From: Acidovorax sp. CCYZU-2555
Lineage (GTDB): Bacteria > Pseudomonadota > Gammaproteobacteria > Burkholderiales > Burkholderiaceae_C
Length of the DNA stretch: 64,000 bases
Assembly (NCBI RefSeq): GCF_018413525.1
Contig: NZ_JAHCDD010000017.1
Location: 16,135-80,134 of the forward strand
Direction: 5' to 3'
Position numbers and translations under genes: made by a program. This document shows positions 24,716 to 33,304 of this stretch, piece after piece; the first letter of the stretch is position 1; each line of letters begins with the position of its first letter. The notes under the pieces are model-generated. The model saw nothing but the letters and a program-made list of their open reading frames with translations. It had not been told where the DNA came from and ran no database searches.

Positions 24716-24741
24716 TACGACTGGCGCCGCGTTTTTTCTCC

Positions 24742-25785
24742 ATGCCCGTGTCTGTTTCCCTGCTGCGCCCGTTCCTGCTGACCACCGCGGCGCTGGCCGT
24801 TCTGGCCGTCGCCATCCTGCTTGGGGTGGCGATTGGCGAGACCAGCCTGTCGCCCAGCGTCGTCTACCAGGTGCTGGCCAACCAGCTCGCGGGTGCGCAG
24901 TATCCGGTCGACCCCATAGACCAGGGCATTGTCTGGAACTACCGGCTGGCGCGCGCGCTCGTGGCCGCGAGCTGCGGCGCGGGCCTGGCGATTTCGGGCG
25001 TGATCCTGCAATCGCTGCTGCGCAATGCGCTGGCCGAGCCGTATCTGCTGGGCATTTCGGCGGGCGCCTCGACGGGCGCGGTGCTGGTGTCGGTCGCGGG
25101 CCTGGGCGCGGGCGCGATCTCCATGACCACGGGCGCGTTCTTCGGCGCGGTCTGCGCGTTCGCGCTGGTCGCCTTGCTCGCGCATGCCGCGGGCAGCGGC
25201 GGCCTGCGCAACAGCGCGCAGATCGTGCTGGCCGGCATTGCGGGCTCGCAGCTGTTCAATGCCTTGACCTCGCTGATCATCACCAAGTCGGGCAGCGCCG
25301 AGCAGGCGCGCGGCATCATGTTCTGGATGCTGGGCAATCTGAGCGGCGTGCGCTGGAGCGACACGCTGCTGACCACATGCATCGCCGTTGCCGGCATTGC
25401 GGTGTGCCTGTGGCATGCGCGCGCGCTCGATGCGTTCACGTTCGGCAGCGAATCGGCGGCCGCGCTGGGGGTGGCGGTGCGCCGCGTGCAACTGGTGCTG
25501 CTGCTGGTGGCGGCGCTGATCACGGCGGTAATGGTCTCCATCGTGGGCGCGATCGGCTTTGTCGGCCTGGTGATTCCGCATGCGGCGCGCTTCATGGTCG
25601 GGGTGCGGCATCGCCGGCTGATTCCGGCGAGCGCGCTGATCGGCGCGGTGTTTTTGATCGCCGCCGATGTGATCTCGCGCACGCTGATCCCGGGCCAGGT
25701 GCTGCCGATTGGCGTGATCACCGCGCTGGTCGGGGCGCCGGTGTTTGCCGGCATTTTGCTCAAGGGCCGTGGAGGGCGGGCATGA
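24742..25785 (+). CDS. FecCD-family ABC permease
   Basis: A 347-residue inner-membrane permease with about ten hydrophobic segments. Landmarks are NYRLARALVAASCGAGLAISGVILQSLLRNALAEPYLLGISAGASTGAV and the coupling loop GAIGFVGLVIPHAARF. It transports the ligand delivered by the protein encoded 26 bases upstream. The stop overlaps the ATPase start as ATGA. It is a separate lineage from the BtuC-like permease at 19555, judging by the poor match outside the motifs. Confidence 0.9.
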   Translation: MPVSVSLLRPFLLTTAALAVLAVAILLGVAIGETSLSPSVVYQVLANQLAGAQYPVDPIDQGIVWNYRLARALVAASCGAGLAISGVILQSLLRNALAEPYLLGISAGASTGAVLVSVAGLGAGAISMTTGAFFGAVCAFALVALLAHAAGSGGLRNSAQIVLAGIAGSQLFNALTSLIITKSGSAEQARGIMFWMLGNLSGVRWSDTLLTTCIAVAGIAVCLWHARALDAFTFGSESAAALGVAVRRVQLVLLLVAALITAVMVSIVGAIGFVGLVIPHAARFMVGVRHRRLIPASALIGAVFLIAADVISRTLIPGQVLPIGVITALVGAPVFAGILLKGRGGRA

Positions 25786-26570
25786 ACGCGCCGGCCGCAT
25801 TGCAGGCGCGCGACATCGGCTGGGGCACACGCGGCACGCGAATTGTCGAACGTGTGAGCCTCGAAGTGCAGCCCGGCGAGATGCTGGGGCTGATCGGGCC
25901 CAACGGTTCGGGCAAATCCACGGTTCTGCGATTGCTGTCGGGCATTCTCGCGCCCACCATCGGCGAAGTGCTGCTCGACGGCCAGTCGCTGCGCGCCCTG
26001 CCGCGCCGGGCGCTGGCGCGCCAGCTGGCGTTTGTCTCGCAGATGGCCGATACGCAAGATGCGATCGATGTCTGGGATGCGGTGGAACTGGGGCGCACGC
26101 CCTGGTTGTCGGCGCTGCAGCCGCTGTCGGCCGAAGACGGCCGCATCGTGCGCGCGGCGCTGGCCGCCGTGGGGCTGGAGCACAAGCAGCGCAGCGCCTG
26201 GAGCACGCTGTCGGGCGGCGAACGCCAGCGCGTGCATATCGCGCGTGCACTGGCCCAGCAGCCCGGCGTACTGCTGCTCGACGAGCCCACCAACCATCTC
26301 GACATCCACCAGCAGCTGTCGCTGATGCAGCTGGTGCGCGGCCTGCCCATCACCAAGGTGGTGGCGCTGCACGATCTCAATCAGGCGCTGGCCTGCGACC
26401 GGCTGGCCGTGATGTGCGCCGGCCGGCTCGTGGCCCAGGGCACGCCGCGCGAGATTCTCACGCCCGCGCTGCTGCAGGACATTTTCAAGGTACAGGTCTC
26501 CGAACTGGTCGATCCCCAGGACGGCGCGCGTGTGCTGCGTTTCAAACCTCTGGACTCCGCTTTCCCATGA
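25782..26570 (+). CDS. ABC importer ATPase (FecE class)
   Basis: A 262-residue ATPase. It has Walker A GPNGSGKST, Q-loop SQMADT, signature TLSGGERQRVHIARAL, Walker B VLLLDEPTNHLD, and H-loop ALHDL. It energises the FecCD-type permease encoded just upstream. Start and stop overlap the neighbouring genes (ATGA at 25782 and ATGA at 26567), so translation is coupled through the operon. Confidence 0.92.
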   Translation: MNAPAALQARDIGWGTRGTRIVERVSLEVQPGEMLGLIGPNGSGKSTVLRLLSGILAPTIGEVLLDGQSLRALPRRALARQLAFVSQMADTQDAIDVWDAVELGRTPWLSALQPLSAEDGRIVRAALAAVGLEHKQRSAWSTLSGGERQRVHIARALAQQPGVLLLDEPTNHLDIHQQLSLMQLVRGLPITKVVALHDLNQALACDRLAVMCAGRLVAQGTPREILTPALLQDIFKVQVSELVDPQDGARVLRFKPLDSAFP

Positions 26571-27010
26571 AACTTTTCACGCTTGCCCGTCTGGGCGCTG
26601 TTTGCCTGAGCCTGTCGGCCGCCGGCGCGGCCTGGGCCGAAACCTTTGAAGTCAAGATGCTCAACCGCGGCGCCTCGGGCCCCATGGTCTACGAGCCCGA
26701 ATTCATCCAGCTCCAACCCGGCGACAAACTCAAGTTCCTGGCCAGCAGCAGCGGCCACGATGCGGTCTCCATCGATGGCATGGCGCCTGCGGGGGCCAAG
26801 CCCTTCAAGGGCAAGATCAACGAAGAGATCGAAGTGACATTCACCGAAGCCGGCATCTACGGCATCAAATGCCTGCCGCATTACGCGATGGGCATGGTGA
26901 TGCTGGTGCAGGTCGGCGATGCGCCACTGTCCGTGCTGAAGGTTCCGGCCGAAGCGCCCGAGCGCGCGCAAAAACGTTTCCAGGAAATTGCCGCGCGCGC
27001 CGCGCGCTGA
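26567..27010 (+). CDS. Pseudoazurin-type blue copper protein
   Basis: A 147-residue periplasmic cupredoxin with a signal peptide (MKLFTLARLGAVCLSLSAAGAAWA). The type 1 copper ligands are all present: His in SSGHDAVSID, and Cys, His and Met in KCLPHYAMGM. This is the pseudoazurin pattern. Such proteins carry single electrons, commonly to nitrite or nitrous-oxide reductases, yet no denitrification gene is near. Here the start overlaps the ABC ATPase stop and the gene lies inside a cobalamin-riboswitch operon, so a link to corrinoid or cobalt uptake is suggested. Family assignment is firm; the role here is open. Confidence 0.9.
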   Translation: MKLFTLARLGAVCLSLSAAGAAWAETFEVKMLNRGASGPMVYEPEFIQLQPGDKLKFLASSSGHDAVSIDGMAPAGAKPFKGKINEEIEVTFTEAGIYGIKCLPHYAMGMVMLVQVGDAPLSVLKVPAEAPERAQKRFQEIAARAAR

Positions 27011-27015
27011 CCACC

Positions 27016-28347
27016 ATGACACTGAATAAATTGTCTTTGGGCGCCAGCAGCGCCGCACTGCTGTGCTTTGTCGGCCCGGCGCTGGCCGGCGCGCAGGACA
27101 CGGCCACGGGCTTTGTCGCGGGCGCGCATCTGCAGTTGCAAAACCGCTATGTCTTCGAGCAGCTCGATTACCGCCACGGCAGCAGCTTTCGCGCCACCAA
27201 TGGCGAGCGCGGCAAAACCCAGGTGCGCGAATCGGGCTATGGCTTGATGCTCAACTACCAGTCGGGCTACACGCAAGGCCTGATCGGCCTGGGCCTCGAC
27301 GCCCATGCCTATGGCGGCATCAATCTGGGCACCGAGGCCGATGCCGCACGCGCCACGCCGCGCTATGTCGCCAAGGACGGGCAGGACCTTGCCAGCAGCT
27401 TTGGCCGCGCGGGCGCGGCGCTCAAGCTGCGCGTGTCATCGACCGAGTTGAAGATCGGCGAAATGCGCACGCGCAATCCCATCTTCCATTCGTCCGACAC
27501 CCGTCTGCTGCCCGAAACCAATCGCGGCTGGCAGATCACCAGCGCCGACATCCCCACGCTGGCGCTGCAGGCCGGGCGCTTCACGGCCTGGGCCGACCGC
27601 AACAGCCGCAAGAACGGCGGCGATCTGCTGGCGAACTACTCGGGCGCGAACGCCGATGCCTTCAGCTTCGCGGGCGGGGCCTGGACCACGCCCGTGAAGA
27701 ACTGGAGCCTGAGCAGCTACATGGGCCAGTACGAAGACCACTGGAACACCTGGTATCTGGGCAGCTTCTACAAGCATGAGCTTGCGCCCCGGCAATCGCT
27801 GGCGTTCAACTTCAATCTGTACCGCAACCGCGACACCGGCGCGGCGCGCGCCGGCCAGGTCAACAACACCACGTTCAGCCTGATGACGTCCTATGCGACG
27901 GGCGTGCACAAGTTCGGCCTGGGCTACCAGAAAGTCAATGGCGACACGCCGTTCGACTATGTGAACCGCGGCTCGATCTGGCTCGAGAATGCAATGCAGC
28001 TGTCGGACTTCAACGGCGCGAACGAAGCTTCTTGGCAAGTGAAGTACGACATCGATCTGGCGACGCTGGTGACCCCGGGCCTGAGCGCGGGCGTGGCCTA
28101 TACGCGCGGCTCGGGCGTCGATTACAGCCGCCTGACCAGCGTCTATCGCAACTACCTGGGCTATTCAGGCTCCCAGGGCAAGCATTGGGAGCGCGACATG
28201 CTGCTGCGCTACACCGTGCAACAGGGCGCCGCCAAGGGCCTGGCGCTGCAACTGCGCTATGGCGTGCACCGCGTGAACCAGGCTCAGGGCGAGGCCAATA
28301 TCGACCAGATCCGTTTGCTGGCGGAAATGCCGGTTCAGCTGTTCTGA
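27016..28347 (+). CDS. OprD-family substrate-specific porin
   Basis: A 443-residue outer-membrane beta-barrel with a signal peptide (ending GPALAGA). Typical OprD text is present: RNRYVFEQLDYR-like start strand (LQNRYVFEQLDYR), GEMRTRNPIFHSSDTRLLPETNRGWQI, SFYKHEL, and a terminal aromatic residue (MPVQLF). OprD porins pass small molecules such as basic amino acids or aromatic acids, and are too narrow for whole cobalamin. The gene is five bases after the pseudoazurin stop, so it belongs to the riboswitch operon. In place of a TonB receptor, it may admit a small cobalt complex or corrin precursor. Confidence 0.85.
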   Translation: MTLNKLSLGASSAALLCFVGPALAGAQDTATGFVAGAHLQLQNRYVFEQLDYRHGSSFRATNGERGKTQVRESGYGLMLNYQSGYTQGLIGLGLDAHAYGGINLGTEADAARATPRYVAKDGQDLASSFGRAGAALKLRVSSTELKIGEMRTRNPIFHSSDTRLLPETNRGWQITSADIPTLALQAGRFTAWADRNSRKNGGDLLANYSGANADAFSFAGGAWTTPVKNWSLSSYMGQYEDHWNTWYLGSFYKHELAPRQSLAFNFNLYRNRDTGAARAGQVNNTTFSLMTSYATGVHKFGLGYQKVNGDTPFDYVNRGSIWLENAMQLSDFNGANEASWQVKYDIDLATLVTPGLSAGVAYTRGSGVDYSRLTSVYRNYLGYSGSQGKHWERDMLLRYTVQQGAAKGLALQLRYGVHRVNQAQGEANIDQIRLLAEMPVQLF

Positions 28348-28468
28348 TCGAAGGCGCTCTGTTGAGCACAGGGAAAGATCGAGAATGCATCTACCCTCGT
28401 GAGGGCCTCGCCGCACTCCAATCGGTGGCTGAGATACCATGTATTTCAGCAGATATCAAGGAGGCAGT

Positions 28469-28756
28469 ATGGCGTCTACCAGCATGGTCCACTTTCGCGT
28501 GGACGAAGCACTTAGGGCACAAGCGACGGAGACGCTGGCGGCCATGGGACTTACTGTCTCCGATGCGGTTCGCCTGTTTCTGACACGTGTGGTGGCAGAA
28601 CAGGAACTGCCTTTTGCTCTCAAGGTGCCTAACGCCGCCACTCAGGCTGCGATGCAAGAGGCCGGCGAGATCATCGGAAGCCGTCGCGCGCGCTTCGAAA
28701 ACGCGGATACATTGAACGATGCACTTGAAAAAGCCAGCCGCCAGCAAACGGCTTGA
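28469..28756 (+). CDS. RelB/DinJ-family antitoxin, no toxin partner
   Basis: A 95-residue protein with the ribbon-helix-helix start MVHFRVDEALRAQATETLAAMGLTVSDAVRLFL, the pattern of RelB/DinJ antitoxins, which dimerise and repress their own operon while binding a RelE/YafQ toxin. ATG 28469 has a strong AAGGAGG 5-10 bases before it. The usual toxin gene should follow within a few bases. Instead the ada gene ends 13 bases downstream on the other strand, so this is an orphan. The C-terminal part (about 45-95), which normally binds the toxin, is present. Confidence 0.85.
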   Translation: MASTSMVHFRVDEALRAQATETLAAMGLTVSDAVRLFLTRVVAEQELPFALKVPNAATQAAMQEAGEIIGSRRARFENADTLNDALEKASRQQTA

Positions 28757-28769
28757 TTGATTTTTTTGA

Positions 28770-29885
28770 CTAGACGGGGCGTTTCGGTGCGGCAAGCATG
28801 AAGTCGTACGGTCCCTGGGCCTCGCGCAGCAGCAGCGCGCGCTTGCGCTCCAGGCCCCAGCGGTAGCCTGACAGATTGCCGTCGCTGCGCAGCACGCGGT
28901 GGCAGGGAATCGCCACCGCGAGCGGGTTGGCGCCGCAGGCGCTGCCCACGGCGCGCACCGCCTTGGGCGAGCCTATGCGCGCCGCGAGTTCGGCATAGCT
29001 CACGGTGCTGCCCGGCGGAATCTCGCGCAGCGCCTGCCACACGCGCTCCTGAAAGGCCGTGCCGCGCACATCGAGCGGCAGTTGCAGGCCCAGCGACGGT
29101 TCCTCGATCAAGCCCACGACCTGGGCCACCTGCTGCTCGAAGCCCGCGTCGGCACCTATCAGAATGGCCTTGGGGAAACGGTCCTGTAGATCGTGCAGCA
29201 GCGCTTCGGGGTCGTCGCCCAGCAGGATGGCGCAGATGCCGCGCGCGCTTTGCGCGACCAGGATGGCGCCCAGCGAACATTGGCCCAGCGCAAAGTGGAT
29301 TTCGGCGCCCGCGCCGCCATCGCGAAAGGAGCGCGCCGCCATGCCCAGCCGCTGGTCCGCCGTCGCATAGAAGCGGCTGCTCGACTGAAAGCCCGCGCCG
29401 TAGATCGCGTCGGTCACGGAGGCCTGGGGCGCGGCGAGCTGGGCGCGCAGCCGGCGCGCACGCGCGGCCAGCGCATAGGCCTTGGGCGTGAGCCCGGTCT
29501 CGGCCTTGAACAGGCGGTGGAAATGGAAGGCGCTGAGTCCCGCCTGGGCAGCCAATTGCTCCAGCGTGGGTGCGGTATCGGCGGCGTCCATGGACGCGCA
29601 GGCCGCGGCCACCAGCTCGGCGCGCGCCGCGGCGGCCAGCGTCTGGTCGCCCTGGGCGCGGCGGCTGGCACGAAACCCCGCGGCTTCGGCCTGCTGCGCG
29701 CTGTCGAAGAAGCGCACATTCTCGCGCCGCGGCAGCCGGGTCGCGGCGCTGGGCCGGCAGTAGACGCCCGTGGTCTGCACCGCATAGACAAAATGCGCAT
29801 CGGCCCGCGCATCGCGTGCCTGCACCGCCTGCCAGCGCTGGGCTTCGCTCGCATAGCGCGCGGTGTCGGGGTGGGTGGGATGCAT
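28770..29885 (-). CDS. ada: Ada-like DNA alkylation repair protein with altered zinc site
   Basis: A 371-residue protein with three parts: an N-terminal methylphosphotriester domain, an AraC-type DNA-binding domain (LEQLAAQAGLSAFHFHRLFKAETGLTPKAYALAAR), and a C-terminal O6-methylguanine methyltransferase with intact active site PCHRV (Cys near 328). In E. coli Ada, zinc is held by four Cys. Only the first is kept here (Cys43 in YCRPS). The other three are Ala47, Ser74 and Ala77 (RPSAATR, FRASRRAQ). Repair of phosphotriesters and methylation-triggered activation are therefore doubtful, while O6-methylguanine repair should work. ATG 29885 fits the family N-terminus. Confidence 0.88.
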   Translation of the reverse strand: MHPTHPDTARYASEAQRWQAVQARDARADAHFVYAVQTTGVYCRPSAATRLPRRENVRFFDSAQQAEAAGFRASRRAQGDQTLAAAARAELVAAACASMDAADTAPTLEQLAAQAGLSAFHFHRLFKAETGLTPKAYALAARARRLRAQLAAPQASVTDAIYGAGFQSSSRFYATADQRLGMAARSFRDGGAGAEIHFALGQCSLGAILVAQSARGICAILLGDDPEALLHDLQDRFPKAILIGADAGFEQQVAQVVGLIEEPSLGLQLPLDVRGTAFQERVWQALREIPPGSTVSYAELAARIGSPKAVRAVGSACGANPLAVAIPCHRVLRSDGNLSGYRWGLERKRALLLREAQGPYDFMLAAPKRPV

Positions 29886-30072
29886 ACGGATTCCTTGAAG
29901 AACGGGGACTGGCTGCACGATAGCGCTGAATTCCACCGCAAGCACTCCGAATCTTGCGGTGGAATTCTGTGCGTCGCGGCAATCTCCCTGCTGGGGCCAC
30001 GGCCCGGCGTGACATGGGGGACGGTAGCGCTTGAAAATGCAGGCTCCGATGCCACTGATGAGGAGCCTCGCC

Positions 30073-30552
30073 ATGATTCCCAAGACCACCATCTGTCTCT
30101 GGTACGACGGTACGGCCGAAGAAGCCGCGCAGTTCTATGCCGCTACCTTCCCCGACAGCGCGGTGCAGCGCGTGTACCGCGCGCCCAGCGACTACCCGTC
30201 GGGCAAGCAAGGCGATGTGCTCACGGTGGATTTCACCGTCGCCGGCATTCCCTGCATGGGCCTCAATGGCGGCCCGGCATTCAAGCACAGCGAAGCGTTC
30301 TCGTTCCAGATCGCGACCGATGACCAGGAGGAAACCGACAGGCTGTGGAATGCCATCGTCGGCAATGGCGGCCAGGAAAGCGAATGCGGCTGGTGCAAGG
30401 ACCGCTGGGGCGTGTCCTGGCAGATCACGCCGCGCGTGCTGACCGAGGCGATTGCCGACCCCGACCCGGCCGTGGCCCAGCGCGCGTTCGCGGCCATGAT
30501 GACCATGCGCAAGATCGATGTCGCGGCGATAGAAGCCGCGCGCCGCGGCTAG
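30073..30552 (+). CDS. VOC-superfamily protein (PhnB/3-demethylubiquinone methyltransferase-like fold)
   Basis: A 159-residue protein starting KTTICLWYDGTAEEAAQFYAATFPDSAV, with FSFQIATDDQEETDRLWNAIVGNGGQESECGWCKDRWGVSWQITPR. This is the glyoxalase/VOC fold of the family often labelled 3-demethylubiquinone-9 3-methyltransferase; that label is based on domain similarity, and real activity is unknown. ATG 30073 has GAGGAG before it. It stands alone, ending two bases from the convergent acetyltransferase gene. Confidence 0.85.
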   Translation: MIPKTTICLWYDGTAEEAAQFYAATFPDSAVQRVYRAPSDYPSGKQGDVLTVDFTVAGIPCMGLNGGPAFKHSEAFSFQIATDDQEETDRLWNAIVGNGGQESECGWCKDRWGVSWQITPRVLTEAIADPDPAVAQRAFAAMMTMRKIDVAAIEAARRG

Positions 30553-30553
30553 C

Positions 30554-31369
30554 CTAGGCTTTCACGCGGTAGTGGTAGCCGTAGACCGTCGCAAAGCCCA
30601 GGCTTTCATACAGCTGGCGCGCGCGCGCATTGGCCGCGGCCACCTGCAGGTCGGTATGCGTCGCGCCCTGTCGGGCGGCCCATTGCAGCAGGCCTTGCAC
30701 CATTTGCCGCCCCAGGCCCTGGCCGCGGTGGTCGGGGTGGACCAGCACTTCATACAGGCCCACCGCGTCGCGCTCGAGCACCGCCAGGCCCCAGGCCAGT
30801 GCCCGGCCGTCGCGCTGCAGCGATGCATACGCGCAGCGCATGCCTATGGACTCCAGAATCCTTCGGTGCGGCAGCTGCTGTTCGGGCGGGTGCACGCTGG
30901 CCGCGCAATAGCTTTCGAGCCAGACGGCCTCCAGCTGTGAGTCGAACTGCAGATGGCCGTTTGCGGCGGGCTGATCATAGTCCTGCGTCGCACGCTGCAT
31001 CAATTGCGAGGGGTCGACGAGGCGATAGCCGCGCGCCTGCAGCAGCGCATCGACGCCGCCATCGGCCAGAGGGCTCAGTCGAAAGATGCTGGGCAGCTGC
31101 TGGCGCGCATAGTGGGCTTCGACGTGTTCCAGCAATTGCGGCGTGAGCGCGGCGCCGGGCTGCAGCGCATTCGCGGAGTTGGCGCGCTTGGTATAGCCGC
31201 CCGCGCTACGCAGCAGCCAGTCGCCGACCACGGCATTGCGCGGCGCGGGCCAGGCGTTGAAGCTGCGTTGTTCGAGCTGCTGCACGCTGGCCGCGCCCGC
31301 GTGGGGCAGGGAGCTGCACAAGGGCAGCCGGGTTTCAGGAAGGGCGTAGGGCGAGAAGGCGTGGTCCAT
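30554..31369 (-). CDS. GNAT acetyltransferase, extended N-terminal domain
   Basis: A 271-residue protein. The C-terminal GNAT domain is clear: VGLYEVLVHPDHRGQGLGRQMVQGLLQWA with the acetyl-CoA loop RGQGLG, then ATHTDLQVAAANARARQLYESLGFATVYGYHYR. The first 140 residues form a degenerate second GNAT-like half, as in two-domain acetyltransferases. The substrate is unknown. The gene is followed downstream by the VOC gene on the other strand. Confidence 0.82.
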   Translation of the reverse strand: MDHAFSPYALPETRLPLCSSLPHAGAASVQQLEQRSFNAWPAPRNAVVGDWLLRSAGGYTKRANSANALQPGAALTPQLLEHVEAHYARQQLPSIFRLSPLADGGVDALLQARGYRLVDPSQLMQRATQDYDQPAANGHLQFDSQLEAVWLESYCAASVHPPEQQLPHRRILESIGMRCAYASLQRDGRALAWGLAVLERDAVGLYEVLVHPDHRGQGLGRQMVQGLLQWAARQGATHTDLQVAAANARARQLYESLGFATVYGYHYRVKA

Positions 31370-31393
31370 GGGCAGGGGGCCGCGCCACGGCGA

Positions 31394-32197
31394 TCAGGCC
31401 GGGCAATGGCGTTTCAAAAATGCCAGGACATTCTCGTTGAATTCCTCGGGCTTCTCGAAATAGGCCGAGTGGCCGGCGTGCTCCACCACATGCAGTGCGC
31501 TGCCCGGCACCTGCTGCGCAAACGCCTGCATCACTTCGACCGGCACCAGCGGGTCTTCGCTGCCGACGACAAACAGCGTGGGGCAGGCAATGCCGGCCAG
31601 CGCTTCGAGGGGCAGCAGATTGCGCGGCGCCATCAGTCCCGTGACCGCCGCGCCCCAGGCGTCGCTGTCGAACGCATGGGCGCTGGGATTGAAATGGTTG
31701 ATCTGCGCATAAAGCGCGGCGCGGTCGGGGTGCTGCTCTATGAACCAACGGCCCAGCGAGCGCTGCTCCACCGTGAGCGCCTGCACCCGGGTCACGCGTT
31801 TGGCCATGGCGTCGAGCAATGCGGGATGGTTGATGGTCAGCGAAGTGTCGCAGGCGGCAAACGCCCAGAGCCGGTCGGCATGCTGCAGCGCCAGGCGCAG
31901 GCCCACCATGCCGCCCAGCGACTGGCCGATCACGGCCACGCGTTCGACCGTCTCGGCATCGAGCACGGCGATTGCGTCGGCGACAAACAGCGCAAATTCG
32001 AACTCATCGAGCGGCGCGACGGAGCGGCCGAAGCAGCGCAAGTCCATGGTGATGCAGCTGAAATCGCGCGCGAACTGCGGCAGCTGTTGCCACCAGGTCG
32101 CGGCGTTCGAGCCCGCGCCATGGCAAAACAGCAGGGCCGGGCCCTGGCCGTGGCGTTCGTAATAGATCTTGCGGCCGTGGGAAACAACAAAAGGCAT
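31394..32197 (-). CDS. Alpha/beta hydrolase
   Basis: A 267-residue hydrolase with the oxyanion text FCHGAGSNAATWW, the nucleophile elbow GQSLGG, the acid Asp in VVGSEDPLVP and the His in EHAGHSAYFEKPEEFN. It resembles 3-oxoadipate enol-lactonase-like hydrolases, but the substrate is not determined. It lies 21 bases downstream of the Bug gene at 32219 and probably shares its transcript, suggesting that the imported compound is an ester or lactone, or gives one. Confidence 0.85.
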   Translation of the reverse strand: MPFVVSHGRKIYYERHGQGPALLFCHGAGSNAATWWQQLPQFARDFSCITMDLRCFGRSVAPLDEFEFALFVADAIAVLDAETVERVAVIGQSLGGMVGLRLALQHADRLWAFAACDTSLTINHPALLDAMAKRVTRVQALTVEQRSLGRWFIEQHPDRAALYAQINHFNPSAHAFDSDAWGAAVTGLMAPRNLLPLEALAGIACPTLFVVGSEDPLVPVEVMQAFAQQVPGSALHVVEHAGHSAYFEKPEEFNENVLAFLKRHCPA

Positions 32198-32218
32198 GGC
32201 GGTCAGTGGTGGTTGGAA

Positions 32219-33190
32219 TCAGTTGGCTTTGATGTTCAGGCTCTTGGTGAGCTGTATCCAGCGCTGGGCGTCGCTGCGCACCAGATCGCTGAACTGCGCG
32301 GCGCTCATCGTCATCGGCGTCATGCCGTCGTTCTCCAGGCGGGTGCGCAGCGCGGGCCTGGCCAGGCTGGCCTCCATGGCCGCGTTGATCTTCTGCACGA
32401 TGGCCGGCGGCGTGCCCTTGGGCGCCGACAGGCCCACCCAGGAACTGACGGTCATCTGCGAAAAACCCAGTTCCTCGAACGTGGGCACATCGGGGTAGGC
32501 CGGGTTGCGCTGGGCCGTGGACACCGCGAGCAGCTTGAGCTTGCCGGCCTTGATATGCGGGATGGCGGTGTTCGGCGGCACGACGATCACCGAGACCACG
32601 CCGCCCAGCACGTCCTGCAGCGCGGGCGCGCCGCCCTTGTAGGGCACATGCATCAGCTGGATATCGGCGCTGCGCTGCAGCAGCTCGACCAGCAGATGGC
32701 CGGTGCTGCCCGCGCCCGAACTCGCGTAGTTGATCTTGCCGGGCTCGGCCTTGGCCTTGGCGATCAGCTCGCGCATGGAGCCAAAGCCCGCGTCGTTGCG
32801 CACCACCAGCCATTGCGCGGCCGCGCCGATGGCGCCGATATGGCTGAAATCCTTGGCGATATCGAAGGGCAGGTTGTCGTAGACGCCCGCTGCAATCGTG
32901 TTGACCATGCCCGTCATGGTCAGCGTATAGCCGTCCGCTGGCGCCGCGGCGCCCACCTGCGCGCCAATGATATTGCCCGCGCCGGGGCGGTTCTCCACCA
33001 CCACGGGCTGCTTGAGCAGCTGCGACAACTCCTGGGCCAGCGGGCGCATGGTCGCGTCATAGGCGCCGCCGGGCGGGGTCGGCACGATCACGCGTATGGG
33101 GCGGCTGGGCCAGGTGTCGGCTTGGGCGAAGCTGGGCACGGCCAGAGCCAGGCCGGCAAGGGCCAGGCACGCACGGCGGATGGGGTTCAT
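32219..33190 (-). CDS. Bug-family periplasmic binding protein
   Basis: A 323-residue Bug protein with a signal peptide (MNPIRRACLALAGLALAVPSFAQA). It has TWPSRPIRVIVPTPPGGAYDATM, VVVENRPGAGNIIGAQ, INYASSGAGSTGH and LMHVPYKGGAPALQDVLGGVVSVI. It is divergent from a LysR gene and forms a likely operon with the hydrolase downstream. In this family the divergent LysR protein usually controls the pair in response to the transported acid. Confidence 0.9.
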   Translation of the reverse strand: MNPIRRACLALAGLALAVPSFAQADTWPSRPIRVIVPTPPGGAYDATMRPLAQELSQLLKQPVVVENRPGAGNIIGAQVGAAAPADGYTLTMTGMVNTIAAGVYDNLPFDIAKDFSHIGAIGAAAQWLVVRNDAGFGSMRELIAKAKAEPGKINYASSGAGSTGHLLVELLQRSADIQLMHVPYKGGAPALQDVLGGVVSVIVVPPNTAIPHIKAGKLKLLAVSTAQRNPAYPDVPTFEELGFSQMTVSSWVGLSAPKGTPPAIVQKINAAMEASLARPALRTRLENDGMTPMTMSAAQFSDLVRSDAQRWIQLTKSLNIKAN

Positions 33191-33286
33191 GGTTTGTCTC
33201 CTGTTGGTTGCACGTGGTCGTGCATTTCTATGAAGCCATCATCGGCGCCGCGGCCGGCCGCGCCAAATTACTTTTGCGCTCCATGC

Positions 33287-33301
33287 ATTAGACTGACTAA
33301 T
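33287..33301. promoter_or_regulatory. LysR-type inverted repeat ATTAG-N5-CTAAT
   Basis: ATTAG-ACTGA-CTAAT lies in the 114-base divergent space between the Bug gene and its LysR gene, four bases before the LysR start codon. It satisfies the T-N11-A rule for LysR sites. The same arms and spacer length recur at 42975-42989. Confidence 0.5.
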
Positions 33302-33304
33302 ACC

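Noticed and set aside
26567..27010. Denitrification electron carrier role for pseudoazurin
   Set aside because: No nitrite, nitric-oxide or nitrous-oxide reductase gene is in the window, and the gene is embedded in a cobalamin-controlled operon; the classical role cannot be excluded but has no local support.
30953..33304. Plus-strand open frame running into the LysR gene
   Set aside because: Only the part from 33305 resembles a protein; the earlier part is antisense to the acetyltransferase, hydrolase and Bug genes.
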